The position numbers and the translations under genes were made by a program. Source: CAYSDH01 sp964429805 (GTDB lineage: Bacteria; Bacteroidota; Bacteroidia; Flavobacteriales_D; JABDKJ01). Taken from it: 17,109 nucleotides of DNA. Below the pieces are notes generated by a model, which did no database searches, was not told the origin of the DNA, and saw only the letters and a program-made list of their open reading frames with translations. Below, piece by piece: positions 14,468 to 17,109 of the stretch (its first letter is position 1; each line of letters opens with the position of its first letter). The stretch spans positions 1-17,109 of the forward strand of contig CAYSDH010000069.1 of NCBI GenBank assembly GCA_964429805.1. The letters are read 5' to 3'.

Positions 14468-14494
14468 CGAATATAGGAAGACATCTTGCGCCAA
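14468..14494 (-). promoter_or_regulatory. Candidate promoter of the transporter-photolyase operon
   Basis: On the minus strand TTG (14494-14492), then 16 nt, then TATATTCG (14475-14468). This is one mismatch from TAnnTTTG and lies 5 nt before the ATG at 14462. Confidence 0.4.
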
Positions 14495-14500
14495 TTGAAT

Positions 14501-14508
14501 TAGTTTTG
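14501..14508 (+). promoter_or_regulatory. -7 promoter element of bshA
   Basis: TAGTTTTG is an exact TAnnTTTG match ending 11 nt before ATG 14520. It lies back to back with the transporter promoter. No TTG is present at a fitting -33 distance. Its last G is the first base of an alternative GTG start (14508), which I reject for this reason. Confidence 0.5.
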
Positions 14509-14519
14509 TGATACAAGAA

Positions 14520-15650
14520 ATGAGAATAGGCATAGTGTTATATCCCACATTTGGTGGGTCGGGAGTAGTGGCCACAGAGTTAGGCATCGCGTTGGCAGAG
14601 AAAGGCCATGAAGTTCACTTTATTACGTACGATCAGCCTGTGAGGCTGGGGTCAGCGAGAGAAAACATCTTTTATCATGAGGTGCAAGTTTCTGATTATC
14701 CGCTGTTCAAGTATGCACCTTATGAGCTGGTGTTGACCAGTAAACTGGTCGATGTGGTCAAGTATAACAACCTTGATTTACTGCACGTGCATTATGCCAT
14801 CCCTCATGCTTCTGCGGCATATATGGCCAGAGAGATTCTCAAGCAACAGGGGGTCCAGATTCCATTCATTACCACGCTTCACGGTACGGATATTACCTTG
14901 GTTGGCCGGGACAAGTCATTTGAGCCGGTTATTACTTTTGCCATCAATAACTCTGATGCGGTCACTGCGGTGTCGCACAGTTTGAAAGTAGATACGCTCG
15001 AGTATTTTGACATCAATCGCCCCATAGAGGTGATTCATAATTTTATTGATAACGAGCGTTATGCTGGGCTTTACGATCAGGCGCTTCGAGATTCGTATGC
15101 GAATAAAGAAGAGAAAATCATCACGCATGTCTCCAATTTTCGCCCGGTAAAGCGTATTGATGATATCGTCAGGGCTTTTGCAAAAGTACGTGCACGGATT
15201 CCAGCAAAATTGCTGTTGGTAGGAGATGGGCCTGACCGACATAAGATTCAGTCGCTCTGTACAGAATTAAACACCTGCGACTCCGTCATCATGCTTGGTA
15301 AATTGAAAAAACCAGAGCAAATTCTAGCTATTTCGGATTTATATCTTCAGGCTTCTGAGCATGAGAGCTTTGGATTATCAATACTGGAGGCGATGTCTTG
15401 CGGTGTGCCAGCAGTGGCTACAAGTGTAGGTGGGGTGCCAGAAGTAGTGGAGCACGGTGTCTCAGGACTTTTGTCGGAGGTGAAAGATGTTGACGCCTTG
15501 GCTGACAATGTCTTGAAGATATTGAATGACGATGCTGTTCATGAGCAGTACAAGAAAAAAGCGCTCCAAAGGAGCGCTCAATTCGATATCTCTAACATAC
15601 TACCTCAATATGAGGCTTTGTACAAATCCTGCGTCAAGTCAGTTGTCTGA
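14520..15650 (+). CDS. bshA: N-acetyl-alpha-D-glucosaminyl L-malate synthase BshA
   Basis: A 376-residue GT4-family glycosyltransferase that joins GlcNAc from UDP-GlcNAc to L-malate, the first step of bacillithiol synthesis, in the cytoplasm. The N-terminus MRIGIVLYPTFGGSGVVATE is the BshA hallmark. HYAIPHA and TTLHGTDITLVG are also family-typical. The C-terminal nucleotide-sugar domain has the EX7E pair E282/E290 in EHESFGLSILEAMSCGVP. I chose ATG 14520 over GTG 14508 because family members start M-K/R-I-G-I and because a -7 element ends at 14508. bshB/bshC are not in the window. The last 12 nt overlap the convergent gliding-domain gene, and codons near 15560-15578 also encode an antisense terminator-like hairpin. 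Confidence 0.96.
   Translation: MRIGIVLYPTFGGSGVVATELGIALAEKGHEVHFITYDQPVRLGSARENIFYHEVQVSDYPLFKYAPYELVLTSKLVDVVKYNNLDLLHVHYAIPHASAAYMAREILKQQGVQIPFITTLHGTDITLVGRDKSFEPVITFAINNSDAVTAVSHSLKVDTLEYFDINRPIEVIHNFIDNERYAGLYDQALRDSYANKEEKIITHVSNFRPVKRIDDIVRAFAKVRARIPAKLLLVGDGPDRHKIQSLCTELNTCDSVIMLGKLKKPEQILAISDLYLQASEHESFGLSILEAMSCGVPAVATSVGGVPEVVEHGVSGLLSEVKDVDALADNVLKILNDDAVHEQYKKKALQRSAQFDISNILPQYEALYKSCVKSVV
15554..15578 (-). terminator. Antisense terminator within the bshA coding region
   Basis: Read on the minus strand, AGCGCTCC - TTT - GGAGCGCT forms a perfect 8-bp stem with a 3-nt loop (15578-15560), followed by further T's and CTTG (15559-15551). It lies about 60 nt beyond the stop (15641-15639) of the minus-strand gliding-domain gene and should end its transcript, while being translated in bshA. 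Confidence 0.75.
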
Positions 15651-17109
15651 CGGACCATCAATGATGGTTATGCCACCTGTGTACTGCTTTTCTTCAAAGA
15701 TGAAGTCATACGTGATCACGTAGTAATACTCTCCATTCGCCACTGGGTTACCGTTGTACATTCCATCCCACGTTTCGAGTAGCTCTTCTGATTCATAGAC
15801 CGGGTTACCCCAGCGGTTATAGATTTTCACATTGTCATTGACGATGCAAAAGTCATCTTTGTGGTCGATGTCCCAGACATCATTCATTATGTCGTTATTG
15901 GGAGTGAAGACATTTGGAACAATGTCCAACAAACCGTTAGATCGTGTCAGCACAAGGATGTCTACAAAATGCGTTTCAACTTGAACTTCCTCACAAGCCA
16001 CAGTGGTCATGTTGAACGTAAAGCGATATGGTTCATCTCTTATCTGTTCACAAGTAGGTGTCCAGCAAAGCTCTTCATTTAACACAGTGATGTAAGCAGG
16101 ATCTTGAATAAATGGAGATGGCGCCCATACTGTTGTATCTGTAAAAGTTGGGTCGTTCCCTAAGCCAAAGACTTCAGAATTATCTCTGTCCAAACTTATC
16201 TGAAGTGTGTCCCAAGGATTTGTGTCTTCCCATATAATGGAGACACACCTCTCAAACTCTTGGGCTGGGTACGGGAAAATTTGTCCCGAAATTACTTCTC
16301 CACTAATTAATGTGTCTGCAGTTGGCTCTGTCCATATAAAATCAGGGTCTGCAGGATAGTTCGGAGATTCTTCTGCTCTCCACTCTGACAAGTCATCATC
16401 TGGCATCACGACAGTAATCTCGAGGGTTAATGTGTCATCGAGAGATTCAAAAGGCGGGCAATGGGTTAGAACGTTTCCATAAAAATCTACTAAATACGGT
16501 TCATCTCTAATCATGTCGCATGGTAGATTATTCCAGACCACGTCACCGCTCCACTCTCCTGAAAGCGAGTATGTAGAATCCCCTTCGAAAGAAGCCAAAA
16601 CGCTATAGTTATCTACTTCAAAAATATCACTTTCGAAGGTGACAGAAAGTGTGTCCTCTAAACCTGCAAATGCTTCTATGGTAGCATTGTTAGGAGAGAA
16701 TGCAAAAAATGTTTCAACTTGTGGAGATACTCCTCCATTAAAATTGAATTCTACTTCCTCAAAACAATCTGCCGATGAGAAGACATTGATTTCTCTTCTA
16801 ACCTCTCCAATTTTAACTCCGCTTCTATATTCTTCGCAGATACTCCAAAAGAATATTGCCCTTGATTACTCGCAGTTCCAACTACGAGGCCCGTATTCAT
16901 ATCTACGGTAAGAGGCACTCCGCTACCTAAAACATCTAAAATGTCATGCCCTGCGGACCAAGGAACGTCATTATAAGGCTTTGCTCCACCTCCACCTGGG
17001 TTGGCGTTCGTGTTGGTGGCCAAGTTTCCATGGATAGGCTCATCAAGAATGTAAACTAATTGATCGCCATCGGCATCTGTCGCTGCAAAAGAGAAGCTCG
17101 ACTCGATAT
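15639..17109 (-). CDS. Gliding motility-associated C-terminal (T9SS type B) large surface protein; N-terminus off-window, frameshifted
   Basis: This is the 3' part of a large secreted protein. The last ~95 codons (IVPNVFTPNNDIMNDVWDI ... IYNRWGNPVYES ... WDGMYNGNPVANGEYYYV ... GGITII) are the gliding-associated/CHU_C C-terminal domain used as a type B sorting signal of the type IX system. Upstream, two copies of a C-x-x-IRDEPY block (about 16494-16520 and 16026-16055) mark repeated domains. The part 16840-17109 encodes ATDADGDQLVY, PWSAGHD, VPLTVDMNTGLVVGTASNQ and GQYSFGV, typical of adhesin-like repeats in such proteins. This part is in a different frame from the rest. The frames join if one base is added near 16838-16846, giving GQYSFGVS followed by CEEYRSGVKIGEVRREINV. 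Upstream the frame is open to the window edge, so the true start is unseen. Function (adhesin or surface matrix) is inferred. Confidence 0.85.

Overview
The window reads as a chromosomal segment of a Bacteroidota (Bacteroidetes) bacterium, probably a Flavobacteriia/Cytophagia-type marine or environmental lineage. The signs are two proteins with type IX secretion sorting domains (type A on a Kazal-domain protein, type B/gliding-associated on the large protein at the right edge), a bacillithiol-pathway BshA, a TlpA-like protein with a DUF4369-like N-terminus, few Shine-Dalgarno sequences, and several matches to the Bacteroidota -7 promoter element TAnnTTTG. A run of 10 Ns (2220-2229) marks a scaffold gap, so this is a draft or metagenome assembly. 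No rank below phylum can be assigned from the sequence.

Layout. 1-1078 has no convincing protein gene. It holds at least three tandem copies of a roughly 280-bp repeat whose 65-93 nt core is identical in every copy, with a terminator-like hairpin on the minus strand. One junction is interrupted by a 234-bp MITE-like insertion with inverted terminal repeats and an AACT target duplication. 1079-3169 is a lipoprotein dipeptidyl peptidase III (M49), closed by a strong terminator. 3277-4595 is a two-gene operon (DUF547 protein and a TIGR04282-like glycosyltransferase, ATGA overlap). Converging on it is a secreted Kazal-domain protein (4585-5262), which shares a divergent, mirror-image promoter region with a zinc-ribbon protein (5336-5719). 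A 36-residue single-pass membrane protein (5721-5831, minus) and a four-TM protein (6067-6516) flank a divergent intergenic region holding a 14-bp palindrome and a terminator-like hairpin.

6517-7974 (thioredoxin-fold, CGHC) and 8070-9671 (prfC, release factor 3) are on the minus strand. Divergent from prfC are a fatty acid desaturase (9837-10910) and a DbpA-like DEAD-box helicase (10936-12240), 25 bp apart. A class I photolyase (12257-13579) and an EamA-family transporter (13554-14462) overlap on the minus strand, and bshA (14520-15650) is divergent from them. The right edge is the 3' part of a very large gliding/T9SS adhesin-like gene (minus). It is broken by an apparent single-base frameshift near 16840, and its probable terminator lies antisense inside the bshA coding region.

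Most of the window is housekeeping and envelope physiology: translation termination, membrane lipid desaturation, light repair, low-molecular-weight thiol synthesis, and extracytoplasmic peptidase, thiol-redox and secreted proteins. There is no defence island, biosynthetic cluster or CRISPR. The least explained parts are the tandem repeat array with its inserted element (1-~915) and the small-gene/palindrome/hairpin region 5720-6066.
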